A stretch of DNA of 61,919 nt, from NCBI GenBank assembly GCA_949281375.1, contig CASDLT010000004.1, positions 1 through 61,919 of the forward strand. The letters run 5' to 3'. This DNA comes from an uncultured Nitrosomonas sp. GTDB taxonomy: Bacteria > Pseudomonadota > Gammaproteobacteria > Burkholderiales > Nitrosomonadaceae. The notes below the pieces were generated by a model. The model had not been told where the DNA came from. It searched no databases and saw nothing but the letters and a program-made list of their open reading frames with translations. Both the position numbers and the translations under genes were made by a program. Shown one piece after another: positions 24,322 through 33,818 of this stretch. Every line of letters starts with the position of its first letter. Position 1 is the first letter of the stretch.

Positions 24322-26124
24322 ATGACGGTAATCATTAAGCCCCTTCCGGATTTATTAATCAACCAGATCGCCGCTGGTGAGGTGGTTGAACGCCCTGCGT
24401 CGGTACTCAAGGAATTGTTGGAAAACAGCATCGATGCGGGTGCCCGGAAAATCTCCGTGCAACTCCAGCAAGGCGGTGTAAAGCAGATTCGCGTGACTGA
24501 TGACGGCATCGGTATTGCAAAGGAAGAATTGCATATGGCTTTGATGCGGCATAGCACCAGTAAAATTAGTACGCTCGAGGATTTGCACCATATTACTAGC
24601 TTGGGATTTCGAGGCGAGGCTCTGGCCAGTATCGCGGCAGTATCGCGTTTAACCTTGGCAAGCCGCCATGCCAGCTTCGAGCACGGCTGGCAGATCCAGG
24701 CAGAACATAAAGGTGTTTCTCCACCAATTCCATCGGCATTGCCTGCCGGTACGATGTTGGATGTCAATGATCTGTATTTTAATATTCCAGCCCGGCGCAA
24801 ATTCTTGAAATCCGAAGCCACGGAATTTGCGCATTGCGATGAGGTTTTCAAGCGCCTTGCATTATCCCAGGCGGCCATTGAATTCGTATTGCATCACAAT
24901 GGCAAGGTGCGCCGGCAATTGCGGACGCACTCCCTGCCGCAACGAATAGCAGCCGTTTTGGGTGATGAATTTCGCGAAACTGCCGTGTCCATCAATGAAC
25001 AATCAAGCGCGATGCGACTGCAAGGCATGATTGCATTGCCTGCTTATGCGCGTTCATCGCGCGATGCGCAATATTTTTTCGTCAACCAGCGTTTCGTTAG
25101 CGATCGAGTGATTTCGCATGCGTTGCGTGAAGCTTACCGGGATGTATTGCATCTGGACAAGTTTCCGGCTTTTGTACTTTTTCTGGATATCGATCCAGAA
25201 GAGGTGGATGTCAATGTGCATCCTACCAAAACTGAAGTGCGTTTCCGCGAGCCGCGCGCCTTGCATCAGTTCATTTTTCATGCCATCAGCAAGGCATTGG
25301 CTCTGCCAAACAACGGAATGCGGCAGGATGCAGAAAAACCGGCATCAATGCCGCGTCCGATGTCTTCTTATTCGCGCTCGTCTACTGCACAGCAGAGCCG
25401 GGTAGCGCAACCGGCTAATTTTTATCGCACATTATTTGGCGAACAGACCGCAGCTTCTGCCGTTCAGTCGATTGGAGCCTTGTTGGCATTAAAGGATCAG
25501 TTGCCAGACCATGCGATTGCAGCCGAGCAGACGCCGCAGGATCATCCATTGGGTTTTGCGTTGGGGCAATTACATGGCATTTATATTTTGGCGCAGAATG
25601 CGCGCGGACTCATCGTGGTCGACATGCATGCCGCGCATGAGCGGATTATGTACGAGAAACTCAAATCAGCGCTCGATCAGCAGGCGCTGGCGATGCAGCC
25701 ATTGTTGATTCCGGTGACCTTTCATGCGGATAGTCTGGAAATCACCATCGTCGAGGAAAATGCCGGAACGCTGAATCAGTTAGGATTTGAAATCGCCGTG
25801 CTGTCTCCCACTGCGCTTGCGGTTCGCGCGGTTCCAGCGGCGCTGCAAAACGCTGATATCGGGCAATTGGCCCGCGATCTGCTACGTGAAATCCATGAGT
25901 ATGGCGCTAGCCAGATTCTGACGGCCAAACGGAACGAAATCCTTGCGACGATGGCCTGTCACGGCGCCGTTCGCGCCAATCGCAGGCTCACCCTTGAGGA
26001 AATGAATGCGTTGCTGCGCGACATGGAAATGACTGAACGCGCCGACCAATGCAATCACGGCAGGCCGACCTGGTTTGAAACCAGTCTCGCCGATCTGGAT
26101 AAATTGTTCATGCGTGGAGAATGA
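24322..26124 (+). CDS. mutL: DNA mismatch repair protein MutL
   Basis: About 600 residues. The GHKL ATPase domain shows NQIAAGEVVERPASVLKELL, DDGIGI, RHSTSKI and GFRGEALASI; a transducer domain and a linker of low complexity follow (about 330-400). The C-terminal domain holds DMHAAHERIMYE, a close version of the DQHAxxExxxxE endonuclease motif, and QCNHGRPTW. MutL couples MutS mismatch recognition to strand removal; the motif suggests nicking activity, unlike E. coli MutL. ATG 24322 is chosen with GGA 7 nt upstream; longer starts have no ribosome-binding site. The usual partner miaA does not follow here. Confidence 0.95.
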   Translation: MTVIIKPLPDLLINQIAAGEVVERPASVLKELLENSIDAGARKISVQLQQGGVKQIRVTDDGIGIAKEELHMALMRHSTSKISTLEDLHHITSLGFRGEALASIAAVSRLTLASRHASFEHGWQIQAEHKGVSPPIPSALPAGTMLDVNDLYFNIPARRKFLKSEATEFAHCDEVFKRLALSQAAIEFVLHHNGKVRRQLRTHSLPQRIAAVLGDEFRETAVSINEQSSAMRLQGMIALPAYARSSRDAQYFFVNQRFVSDRVISHALREAYRDVLHLDKFPAFVLFLDIDPEEVDVNVHPTKTEVRFREPRALHQFIFHAISKALALPNNGMRQDAEKPASMPRPMSSYSRSSTAQQSRVAQPANFYRTLFGEQTAASAVQSIGALLALKDQLPDHAIAAEQTPQDHPLGFALGQLHGIYILAQNARGLIVVDMHAAHERIMYEKLKSALDQQALAMQPLLIPVTFHADSLEITIVEENAGTLNQLGFEIAVLSPTALAVRAVPAALQNADIGQLARDLLREIHEYGASQILTAKRNEILATMACHGAVRANRRLTLEEMNALLRDMEMTERADQCNHGRPTWFETSLADLDKLFMRGE

Positions 26125-26670
26125 ATGCTCATGACTGAGATCCTGCTGTGATTCTCAGCGTTATCCAGAAATGTCTCTGAAATACAATTGTTCTGACCAA
26201 TCGGTGGATCAGTCCAGCGGCTAGTGATATCAGGGTTGCATGGCTTTACTTTACCACGCAGCCAGAAATGCCTCGGGATCTGCTTTCTCTGTGCGGGTCA
26301 ATCCCATCGAGAAACCCTGGTTGTGAAGATCGGCCTGCCTAATCAAATCTAGTCAAATGTTTTAATCGCATTAAGATACGGACCATAACCGATGACGCGA
26401 TAATTTTTGCTGAGTTGAGCGTTAGCGGGTTGATGTTTAATATCGGCTTCAAAACGCAGAATCGGCAGTCATGCCGTTATTTTTTTGGTTGTGCGAGTCA
26501 TTTCTCAGCGTACACATTGAGAATGCCTTTTGCTGTATAGGTATAAAAAAACTGCGCGCCACCCATCAATCGACAAAGGAATCTTCTTGCCAGCTACTCA
26601 GACCATTCAGGCCGCGTTCATACGAATGAGTGCATAGTCGTGCCGTCAATCTGCAAACTGGAGTGTCATC
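26125..26670. other. Non-coding or decayed stretch after mutL
   Basis: About 545 bases without an intact frame. Minus-strand pieces such as GFSMGLTRTEKADPEAFLAAW and NYRVIGYGPYLNAIKTF look protein-like but are broken by stops in between, so a decayed gene is possible. I could not assign a family. Confidence 0.35.
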
Positions 26671-26946
26671 ATGATCAGTACATGGCCGGTCAGGTTAGTG
26701 AGCATTATGGTATGGAGTGGCATCACAACGGCTTGTGTGTCCATCGAAGAGCAGCGGCGGAGCATGGTCAGACATTGTAAAGTGCTTGGTTTAGAACGGA
26801 ATTCAACCGAGTTCTCGAATTGCATTGCGCAACTAGATCGACAGAATGGTATTTCGCAACAATGTATTGGAGCATTCCGTTATGGCGTTCCGTATACCTA
26901 TGGAAGATGCATGAGCGAGAGAGGTGGAACGAGATTGAGGCGCTAA
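26671..26946 (+). CDS. Small cysteine-containing putative lipoprotein
   Basis: A 91-residue protein with a hydrophobic N-terminus and a lipobox-like ITTAC at residues 18-22. The mature part has three further cysteines (HCKVLG, SNCIAQLDRQNGISQQC, GRCMSERG) and is basic. GGAG lies 8 nt before the ATG. Function unknown; a periplasmic anchored protein with disulfides is likely. Confidence 0.55.
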   Translation: MISTWPVRLVSIMVWSGITTACVSIEEQRRSMVRHCKVLGLERNSTEFSNCIAQLDRQNGISQQCIGAFRYGVPYTYGRCMSERGGTRLRR

Positions 26947-27093
26947 AAATGTGATTTAAAATGTTATTTCGCAAACAGTGCAAGTTAATCTGATTTCGCT
27001 TTGCTCGGTTACTGATTGCTAGCTTTTCAGAGTTTTTCGAATACAACAGCAAACTACGTTCATCACAAACTTATGCCAGAATTTGTCCGAAAC

Positions 27094-27906
27094 ATGCAGA
27101 TTGCCCTGCTATGTTTTTTTCCTGTAACCATCTGTGACGCACGGTTTGATCATTCGATCTGGGATAACTTGCTCAGAGATCATGTCGTGCTGATGCAGCA
27201 AGGCCAGTCGAACCGCATCGATTTTCCCGGCTTGTCATTCAAGATGGGTCAATTGAATTCCTATTTGGCGAAGATATCGCATGTCAAGCGCAGTGAATTT
27301 CTGGAATGGGACAGATCGGAGCAACTTGCTTTCCTGATCAATGCCTACAATGCCTTTACGGTTGAATCCAGACTGCGCATCAGTTCTTCGCCGGCTCTGC
27401 CAAAAGCCTATCCTCTCCGCAATATACGACAAAAGAGCGTATTGATATCCTGGATTAGAAACCAATGGAATATCCAGTCGATTCATATGATGGGTGAATT
27501 ATTATCTTTGCAGGAGTTGGATGAAGACTGGATTCGCCGGCCTGGTCTTTACGACGAACCACGCGTGCATTTCGCTTTGTATCGCGGTTTTCACGAAGGT
27601 CCTGCGTTGTTCAATCGTGCGTATGATGGTCTGCAACTTGATCAGCAATTGGAGAAGGCTACGCGAGCCTTTTTATCGAATCGGTTGCGAAACCGTCTGG
27701 ATACGGTTACCCATACGCTTGAAGTCTCGGAGTTATTTAAATGGTACCAGAGTGATTTCGAGCGGAGCTGGCAAGGGTGGCCCGGTTTGCCGCAATTCTT
27801 CGCTCAGTATCGACATCATCTTGCAGACGATTCTGCATCGGAACAGATGCTGGCCGATGACAATTTCCAGATTACTTTCCAGGAATTTAACTGGTCACAA
27901 CAGTAA
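27094..27906 (+). CDS. DUF547 domain protein, exported
   Basis: About 270 residues with a short signal-like segment (MQIALLCFFPVTICDA). The DUF547 core shows SYLAKISHVKRSEFLEW, QLAFLINAYNAFTVESRL and EPRVHFALYRGFHEGPALFN, the characteristic NAYNA and V-H-FA-G patterns. A cysteine usually placed in the active-like C(S)-P motif is not seen (ALYRGFHEGP). DUF547 proteins are widespread and uncharacterised, possibly enzyme-like. The start is uncertain: ATG 27073 or 27016 are alternatives and none has a clear ribosome-binding site. Confidence 0.75.
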   Translation: MQIALLCFFPVTICDARFDHSIWDNLLRDHVVLMQQGQSNRIDFPGLSFKMGQLNSYLAKISHVKRSEFLEWDRSEQLAFLINAYNAFTVESRLRISSSPALPKAYPLRNIRQKSVLISWIRNQWNIQSIHMMGELLSLQELDEDWIRRPGLYDEPRVHFALYRGFHEGPALFNRAYDGLQLDQQLEKATRAFLSNRLRNRLDTVTHTLEVSELFKWYQSDFERSWQGWPGLPQFFAQYRHHLADDSASEQMLADDNFQITFQEFNWSQQ

Positions 27907-28102
27907 TCGAGCGCCGCTTTTTTTAAAAACTCTGATCAGAAAATTATTGTAAGGTTTTCTTCTGTTGCGACTTATGCCACTGATAATAAGATGAAATATT
28001 TCTTGCTGGCAGGAGAAGTGACCAGAAAATCTCCGCTTGAATGAGTTTGCACATTTTCGGATGAAGCAGGTAGACTCCTTTCTTCAAAATCGAGGATGCG
28101 CC

Positions 28103-29071
28103 GTGCTCATCAATTGTGTCGTTTATCAGAATGGAATACGCTTGACTGATCTGAAAGTGGATGAGATTAGCGATTATTTGGTAAAACCAGGTTGTTTTGT
28201 GTGGGTTGCTTTGCGGGATGCCACGCCGGACGAACTCGACAAAATGAAGGAAGAGTTCCAACTGCATGAATTAGCGGTTGAGGATGCGAGAAATGGGCAT
28301 CAGCGGCCGAAACTTGAAGAATACGGCGATTCGTTATTTGTCGTCATGCATCTTTTTGAACTGCACCAAGAAGAAATGAGTCTCGGCGAACTGAACGTAT
28401 TCGTCGGTCCTAACTATATTTTGTCTGTAAGAACGCGCAGTCAGCAGCATTTCATAGATGTGCGAGAGCGGTGTGAACGGGAGCAGCACTTATTGAAGGA
28501 AGGATCAAGTTTTGTGTTGTATGCGCTGATGGATTCCGTCGTGGATCGTTATTTTCCGATCATCGATCAACTGGAGTCCGAACTGGAGCAAATCGAAGAA
28601 CAGATCTTTACTCACGGCAGCGCCGCCAGAGCCAATATTGAACAGCTTTATGGCCTTAAGCGCAATGTCATGTTTTTGAAACACGCCGTTGCGCCCCTGA
28701 TGGAAGTGGCTGGAAAATTATCCAGCAGCCGCGGCCCGGCAGTCTGTGCCAACATTCGCGCATATTTTCGCGACGTTTATGACCACCTGATGAGAATCGA
28801 TGCATCCATCGATAGAATCCGCGAAACCATCAGCACCGCCATGCAGGTCAACCTGTCGATCGGCGCGATCGAAAATAATGAAGTCAGCAAGCGCCTCGCA
28901 GCTTGGGCGGGCATTTTTGCGGTGGCGACCGCGCTGGCAGGAATCTGGGGGATGAACTTCGAGCATATGCCGGAGCTTGAATGGGTATATGGTTATCCGA
29001 TGGCGTTAGGGACGATTTGTGCAGCTTGTTTGTTTCTGTATCTATGGTTTAAGCGGATCGGCTGGCTGTGA
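28103..29071 (+). CDS. corA: CorA-type magnesium/cobalt transporter
   Basis: About 322 residues: a soluble N-terminal domain (VEDARNGHQRPKLEEYGDSL), a long coiled helix (about 180-260), and two C-terminal membrane helices with the ion-selectivity motif GMN (AGIWGMNFEHMPEL) between them. CorA forms pentameric channels for Mg2+/Co2+. GTG at 28103 with AGGA 7 nt upstream gives the usual CorA length; the longer ATG frame from 28037 is less likely. It stands alone and faces the yihY-like gene. Confidence 0.92.
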   Translation: MLINCVVYQNGIRLTDLKVDEISDYLVKPGCFVWVALRDATPDELDKMKEEFQLHELAVEDARNGHQRPKLEEYGDSLFVVMHLFELHQEEMSLGELNVFVGPNYILSVRTRSQQHFIDVRERCEREQHLLKEGSSFVLYALMDSVVDRYFPIIDQLESELEQIEEQIFTHGSAARANIEQLYGLKRNVMFLKHAVAPLMEVAGKLSSSRGPAVCANIRAYFRDVYDHLMRIDASIDRIRETISTAMQVNLSIGAIENNEVSKRLAAWAGIFAVATALAGIWGMNFEHMPELEWVYGYPMALGTICAACLFLYLWFKRIGWL

Positions 29072-29158
29072 CCGCGATCGGGGCGCGAAAAAGGGTGAAT
29101 TGGGTTCAATTTCAGAATTGAAAGCGAAACAGTGATTCATGAGATCAAATTAGGAGCC

Positions 29159-30148
29159 TCACGCATCCGCTTGCTCGCTTGATGAGGTTTTTTTCTGGAT
29201 TTCAGATTTCATTTTCTGAGTGTCCGGCTGATTTTGCAGGGATGCTTTGCTTTCAACGTTGATTTCTTTGATGAACACCGCATATTCATTTGGATAGATG
29301 GTCAATCCGGAAATCTGCGCATAAATTTTGGTAAGGATGGCGCTCAGGTACAAAATAATGGCCGAATAATAAACCCATAACATGATGATCACGATCGAAC
29401 CGGCTGCGCCATACATGGAATCGACATCGCTACTGGCCAAATAGAAGGTAATGGCGGACTTGCCGGCGATGAAAAGCAACGCGGTGATGATGGCGCCCAC
29501 GATAATGTTTTTCCAGTGGATTTTGGCGTCAGGTAAGATTTTGAACAGGCAGGAAAATACAAAGGTGCTGACAATAAATGTGAGCAGCAGATTGAGCGAA
29601 TACGCAAGATAAACCGTGATGCTGGGAAAGACGATTTGTAGCCGTTGAAGAAGCACCTCCAGCGCGGCATTCACGATCATGGAAACCAACAGGATAAAGC
29701 CAAGGGAAACGACCATGGAAAAGCTCAGCAGGCGATTAATGATGAGCTTTATGAACCCTGTTTTCGGTTTGGCCTTCAAGCGCCAGATGTAATTGATCGA
29801 TTCCTGGATCTCGACGAATACCCCCGTTGCTAGAAATATCAGCATCACTGCACTGGTGATTGCGGATGACGCGCTGTTTCCGGAAATGGATGCATGCCTG
29901 ATCATTTCCTCCACCTGAGCTGCGGCTTGTGAGCCGATCAATCCTGCCAATTGGGGATACAGATCGCCTTCGATGGCATCTGCGCCAAAGAAGAATTGAA
30001 TGATCGTGATGATGATAATGAACATCGGCGCAAGCGCAAACAGGGTATAAAACGCAAGCGAAGCACTCATCTTCAAGACATTGACTTCGATGAACTCGGC
30101 GACGACTTGTTTGAATATTGGCCAGGCATTGTGGAGCGTTAATTTCAT
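29159..30148 (-). CDS. YihY/BrkB family inner-membrane protein
   Basis: A 329-residue membrane protein with about six transmembrane segments, including SASLAFYTLFALAPMFIIII, AVMLIFLATGVFVEIQESIN and IVIIMLWVYYSAIILYLSAI. SLAFYTLFALAPM is typical of the YihY/UPF0761 (formerly ribonuclease BN) family, whose function is not settled. The last 40 residues are hydrophilic and Lys/Ser/Gln-rich. It converges with corA; no partner gene is evident. Confidence 0.88.
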   Translation of the reverse strand: MKLTLHNAWPIFKQVVAEFIEVNVLKMSASLAFYTLFALAPMFIIIITIIQFFFGADAIEGDLYPQLAGLIGSQAAAQVEEMIRHASISGNSASSAITSAVMLIFLATGVFVEIQESINYIWRLKAKPKTGFIKLIINRLLSFSMVVSLGFILLVSMIVNAALEVLLQRLQIVFPSITVYLAYSLNLLLTFIVSTFVFSCLFKILPDAKIHWKNIIVGAIITALLFIAGKSAITFYLASSDVDSMYGAAGSIVIIMLWVYYSAIILYLSAILTKIYAQISGLTIYPNEYAVFIKEINVESKASLQNQPDTQKMKSEIQKKTSSSEQADA

Positions 30149-30598
30149 CTGTGTATTCCTTCAGCAAAAATTCCCGACGCCATTGCGCGGTTGAGAGTCA
30201 TGATTTTCCTGTCAACATATCTCATTCATTCGGAAAATGCTGATTAATTCGCTGCACTAGCAAATCGCTTTGCTGCGTAGTACTCGCTCCCTCGACGATC
30301 GCGTTGATATGTCTCGGTTGTTGCGTTCCGTGCGCTTTACGCTGCATCTCGTTCGTCGAATCAATCAGCATTCCCTTAGTTCATCTTCGTGAAAAGAATT
30401 CAGGATTGACAGCAATACAAGGTATTTGAGAGCAGTATGGGCGCGATGTTCCATCATGAAGGCTTCGTGGCATGCTCGTATCGTGGCACAACGGTTCGAA
30501 TCGTTTTGTACTCAGTGGATCTTGCGTTTCAGCGTTTGCCTCTGCCTGAGCTCAGCCGCAAAGCCGTTAGCGGAGCAGGAAATGCTCAGTAGTGGGAT
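30149..30598. other. 450-bp intergenic stretch with an inverted-repeat element
   Basis: No gene is seen. The main feature is the element at 30232-30375, described separately. The rest has no supported frame. Confidence 0.5.
30232..30375. repeat. MITE-like or REP-like element with imperfect 19-20-bp inverted ends
   Basis: GGAAAATGCTGATTAATTCG at 30232-30251 matches the complement of 30357-30375 (GGGAATGCTGATTGATTCG) at about 16 of 19 positions. The interior is rich in CG-containing short pairs (TCGCTTTGCTGCG, TCGTTCGTCGA) and has no reading frame. Its length of 144 bp is close to that of the element at 5016-5162, but the ends differ. Confidence 0.5.
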
Positions 30599-31279
30599 TT
30601 ATTGATGACTGGTTTCGAAAATAGCGATTTCAGCGTTGCTGCGCTGCAACAACCATACAATGGGCAATCGCGGGTCGGCATCGGTTACGATGCGATCGAG
30701 CAATCGCCGTTTGGCATCGCCAGTCACCACCACGACGATATTTTCGCTGTTCGCCAGGAGATTCAGCGCGAGGCTGACACGGAGGGTTGGCGCGGCCGGA
30801 GGGGCTGCTGCCAGGCAATGATAAGTGGATGACGGATCGGCCTTCATGCCCGGGAATATCGACGCAATATGACCATCTTCACCCAAACCCAGCACCGTCA
30901 GGCTAAGCGGCAAGGTTAATGAATTCAGCCGGTCGTGAATCTCATCGAGCGCTTCGGAAGGATGCGGATGGTGAGTTTTGAGTCCAACGAAGCCCGCCGT
31001 GGAAGGAAGGTGGGCCAGCAGGTGCGTTCTTATGAGACGTTCGTTCGATTGTTCGTCGGTGCTGTCGACCCAACGTTCATCAGACAACGTGATGGTGATC
31101 CGATCCCAGGGCAATGCGCATTTCGCCAATACCGGCAGGTAATGGCGCGGGGTGCTGCCGCCCGGCACTACCAGCGTGGCCTGAGGTTGACGTAGCAGCG
31201 CTTGCTGCAGGACAGTGGCTGCATACTCAGCAAAACCGTGACTGAGCGACTCGATATCGGAATAGACCTGTCGTTGCAT
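30599..31279 (-). CDS. pgl: 6-phosphogluconolactonase
   Basis: A 226-residue DevB/Pgl-type enzyme of the glucosamine-6-phosphate isomerase superfamily: VPGGSTPRHYLPVLA (phosphate binding), ITITLSDERWV, and the diagnostic VLGLGEDGHIASIFPG with the catalytic Glu/Asp/His. It hydrolyses 6-phosphogluconolactone in the pentose-phosphate pathway. It is the last gene of a six-gene minus-strand operon and starts 13 nt after the HAD gene, although its reaction has no obvious link to the sugar genes before it. Confidence 0.92.
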   Translation of the reverse strand: MQRQVYSDIESLSHGFAEYAATVLQQALLRQPQATLVVPGGSTPRHYLPVLAKCALPWDRITITLSDERWVDSTDEQSNERLIRTHLLAHLPSTAGFVGLKTHHPHPSEALDEIHDRLNSLTLPLSLTVLGLGEDGHIASIFPGMKADPSSTYHCLAAAPPAAPTLRVSLALNLLANSENIVVVVTGDAKRRLLDRIVTDADPRLPIVWLLQRSNAEIAIFETSHQ

Positions 31280-31292
31280 CGCGTGGCGCTGG

Positions 31293-31934
31293 CTAGAGGA
31301 TCAGGCCGCGCAGATCGGGTACGGTTTCGACATAAGCAGGGAAAGGGTTCTGATCATTCGGATGTACGCGTCCCAGGAAAGCGGTGCCGTTGGCTTCCGC
31401 GCCTTCCAGATCAGCCATCGCATCGCCAATCATGAGCACCGATTCAGGCTTCAAGGCATGGGTGGCGAGAATGTCCGCAATCAGCGTTTTTTTGACTGCA
31501 GGCGCACCCCGCACATCGGTGAAATAACGCGCCAGGCCGCGGCGTTCGACGATGGATTTCAGTTCTGTTTCTGGCGTTCCGGACGCCACGAATAATGGAA
31601 TTCTCGCCGATTGCTGACGGATCAGATCCACTGCGCCGGGTACTGCCTCGGCAGCAATGACGGCTTCGACCACCAATTCCGAGAAACGCAGATCCAGGGC
31701 TTTTTCTTCAGCTTCCGTCAGTGGCGGCTGGTTCAGCAGATGCTCCTGGAAATGCCGGAATTTCCGGTAGCGCGACATCCCGCCATTCTGCATATGATAC
31801 GCTACCACGGCTTCGACGATAGCGTCACCATAAGGCCGGTATAGCTCGGCAAATGCTTGCGTTTTGATTTTTCCGGATTCGACGACAACGCCATCGAAAT
31901 CAAAAATGATTGCCTGCCAATTCAGCATGTCCAT
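31293..31934 (-). CDS. HAD-superfamily phosphatase/phosphoglycomutase-like hydrolase
   Basis: A 213-residue HAD hydrolase: motif I IIFDFDGVVVESG (nucleophile and acid Asp), motif II LFVASGTPE, motif III Lys in VKKTLIADIL and motif IV MIGDAMADLEGA. A cap domain is inserted after motif I (about 25-85). Such enzymes dephosphorylate sugar phosphates. In this operon, with a CMP-sugar synthetase and an aldolase, a phosphatase step equivalent to KdsC is a reasonable inference. It starts 5 nt after the epimerase gene. Confidence 0.88.
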   Translation of the reverse strand: MDMLNWQAIIFDFDGVVVESGKIKTQAFAELYRPYGDAIVEAVVAYHMQNGGMSRYRKFRHFQEHLLNQPPLTEAEEKALDLRFSELVVEAVIAAEAVPGAVDLIRQQSARIPLFVASGTPETELKSIVERRGLARYFTDVRGAPAVKKTLIADILATHALKPESVLMIGDAMADLEGAEANGTAFLGRVHPNDQNPFPAYVETVPDLRGLIL

Positions 31935-31939
31935 AAAAT

Positions 31940-32884
31940 TTATGCCCGGTTGTCAGATGTGGTTGGCGTGGCGTCATCGTTTTCGTCGCCATGATGCAAA
32001 TGCTGATGGATTTCCCGCAGGCAATCGAGAATGCCTTGCCCCAGATCGACATGCTCATTGAGAACCAGCTTGCGGCCAATGCGAGGTTGAAAGGCATACG
32101 GTGTGATTTCGTAATGGTGCACGGTATTGGCTTCATCAAAATGCAGTTCGACCGGCCACGGCAACATTTCCGAGATCATCGTCATCACGTCCCTGATGCG
32201 CAATTTTTCCTGCCCGGTCAGTATCATGTGACGATTGGCGAATTCTGGCGCCAGGATCTGCACGCTCATGCGCGCGGCATCTTCGACGTGAATATATTCA
32301 CGCATGGCTTCGCCGCTGCCTTTATAGGTGATGGAGTGGTGCTCGACCGCTTCCTGCAGCATCCGATAGATACCGTTGCGTTTATCGGAACGCCGGCCAT
32401 ACAGTGATCCGTAGCGCAGGATGTTGTAATTCAGGCCGTAGCGTTCGTGATAGGTTTCGGTGAATCGTTCGGCTGCTTGCTTGCTGGCGCGGTAAAAAGA
32501 ACCCGATTCCGAATATACGTAAACGCTGCTGGCGAACACGAAGCGGCGGGCACCCGCGATGCGCGCGGCCTCTAGCACGTGCATGTTGCCGAGTACATTG
32601 ATGGTTGCGGTCGGAATGGGTTTGTCGTGTGCTTCGTCGATATCGGCAATGGCGGCAAAGTTGTAGACGATCGATGATCCTTTGGCGGCTTCGATGACTT
32701 GCTCGAGATTCATGATATCGCCGACGATCATTTCCTGATTGGTTTTGAGGTATGGCGACGGGCTGCGGTCGAATAAGCGCACCTGATAACCGGCGGTTGT
32801 CAGGGCGTCGGCGACATGGCTACCTAGAAAGCCGCTGGCGCCGAACACGATGACCCTTTCGTTAGATATCGCTTTGTTGCTCAT
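31940..32884 (-). CDS. NAD-dependent sugar epimerase/dehydratase (extended SDR)
   Basis: A 314-residue extended SDR: nucleotide loop VFGASGFLGSHVADAL (GxxGxxG), NFAAIADIDEA, and catalytic YxxxK in YRASKQAAERF preceded by SSVYVYSES. Relatives act on nucleotide sugars (UDP-glucose 4-epimerase or dTDP-glucose dehydratase types). It overlaps the upstream dehydrogenase gene by 4 nt. The C-terminal tail ends in a His/Asp/Glu-rich stretch (LHHGDENDD) that is not needed for the fold. Confidence 0.9.
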   Translation of the reverse strand: MSNKAISNERVIVFGASGFLGSHVADALTTAGYQVRLFDRSPSPYLKTNQEMIVGDIMNLEQVIEAAKGSSIVYNFAAIADIDEAHDKPIPTATINVLGNMHVLEAARIAGARRFVFASSVYVYSESGSFYRASKQAAERFTETYHERYGLNYNILRYGSLYGRRSDKRNGIYRMLQEAVEHHSITYKGSGEAMREYIHVEDAARMSVQILAPEFANRHMILTGQEKLRIRDVMTMISEMLPWPVELHFDEANTVHHYEITPYAFQPRIGRKLVLNEHVDLGQGILDCLREIHQHLHHGDENDDATPTTSDNRA

Positions 32885-33813
32885 GATAGCGCACCGGTTT
32901 TGATGAGGCCCTGCAACAAGTTTTCGGCCGCTTCGATTTCCATGCGTTGCCGGGATTCTCTGGCAAGCGAGCCGACATGCGATGTCAGCAAGGTATTTTC
33001 TACGGCGAGAAGCGGGCCTTGATACGGCTCCTGCTCGAAAACATCCAATGCGGCACCGTTGATTCTGCCGGATTGCAATGCTTCGGCCAGCGCCGTTTCA
33101 TCCACCAAGCCGCCACGAGCGGCATTGATGACGATCGCGCCCGGTTTCATGGCGGCGAAAGACTTGGCGTTTAGCATATGATGAGTGTCTGTAGAATACG
33201 ATACATGCAGCGTCACGATATCGGCGTTCGCCAGCAACGTGTCCAGCGGCGCCAATGTCACGCCAGTTGGCGCTTGATTGACATAAGGATCGTGCGCGAT
33301 GACAGTGGCTTCGAACGCCTGGCACAGCCGTGCAACGCGGCGGCCAATATGACCCAGGCCGATGATGCCGATGGTTTGTGCGGCCAGCAACCCTCCCTGT
33401 GTTCGTGGCCATTGCCCGACTCGCACGGCATGATCAATCGACTTGATTTGCCGCAGCAGCGTCAGCATGAAGCCCATGGTCAGTTCTGCAACGGCTTGTG
33501 CGGGTGCTTCTGGCGTATTTAAAACATGGATGCCTTTTTTTTGCGCAGCCGCCAGATCGACACTGTCCAGACCTGCGCCGCAGCGCGAAATGACTTTCAG
33601 ATGTTTGGCGGATTCCAATACCCGCGCCGTCAGCGGCTCAATGCCGGCGATCAGGCCCACCGTGTCATTGCCGAGCAATTCGATGATCTCGTCTTCGGTG
33701 AGCTTGCGCCGATGAGGATTGGTGATGATGTTGAAATCTTGCTTCAGCAAATGCTGGAGCGGCGGATTGTTGTCGATATCGAACGAAGAAGTGGAAATGA
33801 CCAGGTTGCTCAT
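32881..33813 (-). CDS. D-isomer-specific 2-hydroxyacid dehydrogenase (phosphoglycerate dehydrogenase-like)
   Basis: A 310-residue dehydrogenase: NAD-binding GIIGLGHIGRRVARL, the arginine in NAARGGLVDETAL, the Glu in FEQEPYQG, and the catalytic His in LTSHVGSLARES. SRCGAGLDSVDLAAA and TPEAPAQAVAELTMG are typical of SerA-like members. It interconverts a 2-hydroxy acid and a 2-keto acid with NAD(H). In this operon it could supply or consume the keto acid for the neighbouring aldolase; this is inference. Confidence 0.9.
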   Translation of the reverse strand: MSNLVISTSSFDIDNNPPLQHLLKQDFNIITNPHRRKLTEDEIIELLGNDTVGLIAGIEPLTARVLESAKHLKVISRCGAGLDSVDLAAAQKKGIHVLNTPEAPAQAVAELTMGFMLTLLRQIKSIDHAVRVGQWPRTQGGLLAAQTIGIIGLGHIGRRVARLCQAFEATVIAHDPYVNQAPTGVTLAPLDTLLANADIVTLHVSYSTDTHHMLNAKSFAAMKPGAIVINAARGGLVDETALAEALQSGRINGAALDVFEQEPYQGPLLAVENTLLTSHVGSLARESRQRMEIEAAENLLQGLIKTGALS

Positions 33814-33818
33814 GAGTT

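Noticed and set aside
23904..24878. Long (324-codon) minus-strand frame over mutL and the Ser/Gly-rich gene
   Set aside because: It is the reverse shadow of mutL; its translation has no domain pattern, while MutL motifs on the plus strand are unambiguous.
27016..27093. Longer starts for the DUF547 gene at 27016 or 27073
   Set aside because: Neither has a ribosome-binding site and both place charged residues before the signal-like segment; the start at 27094 is preferred but remains uncertain.
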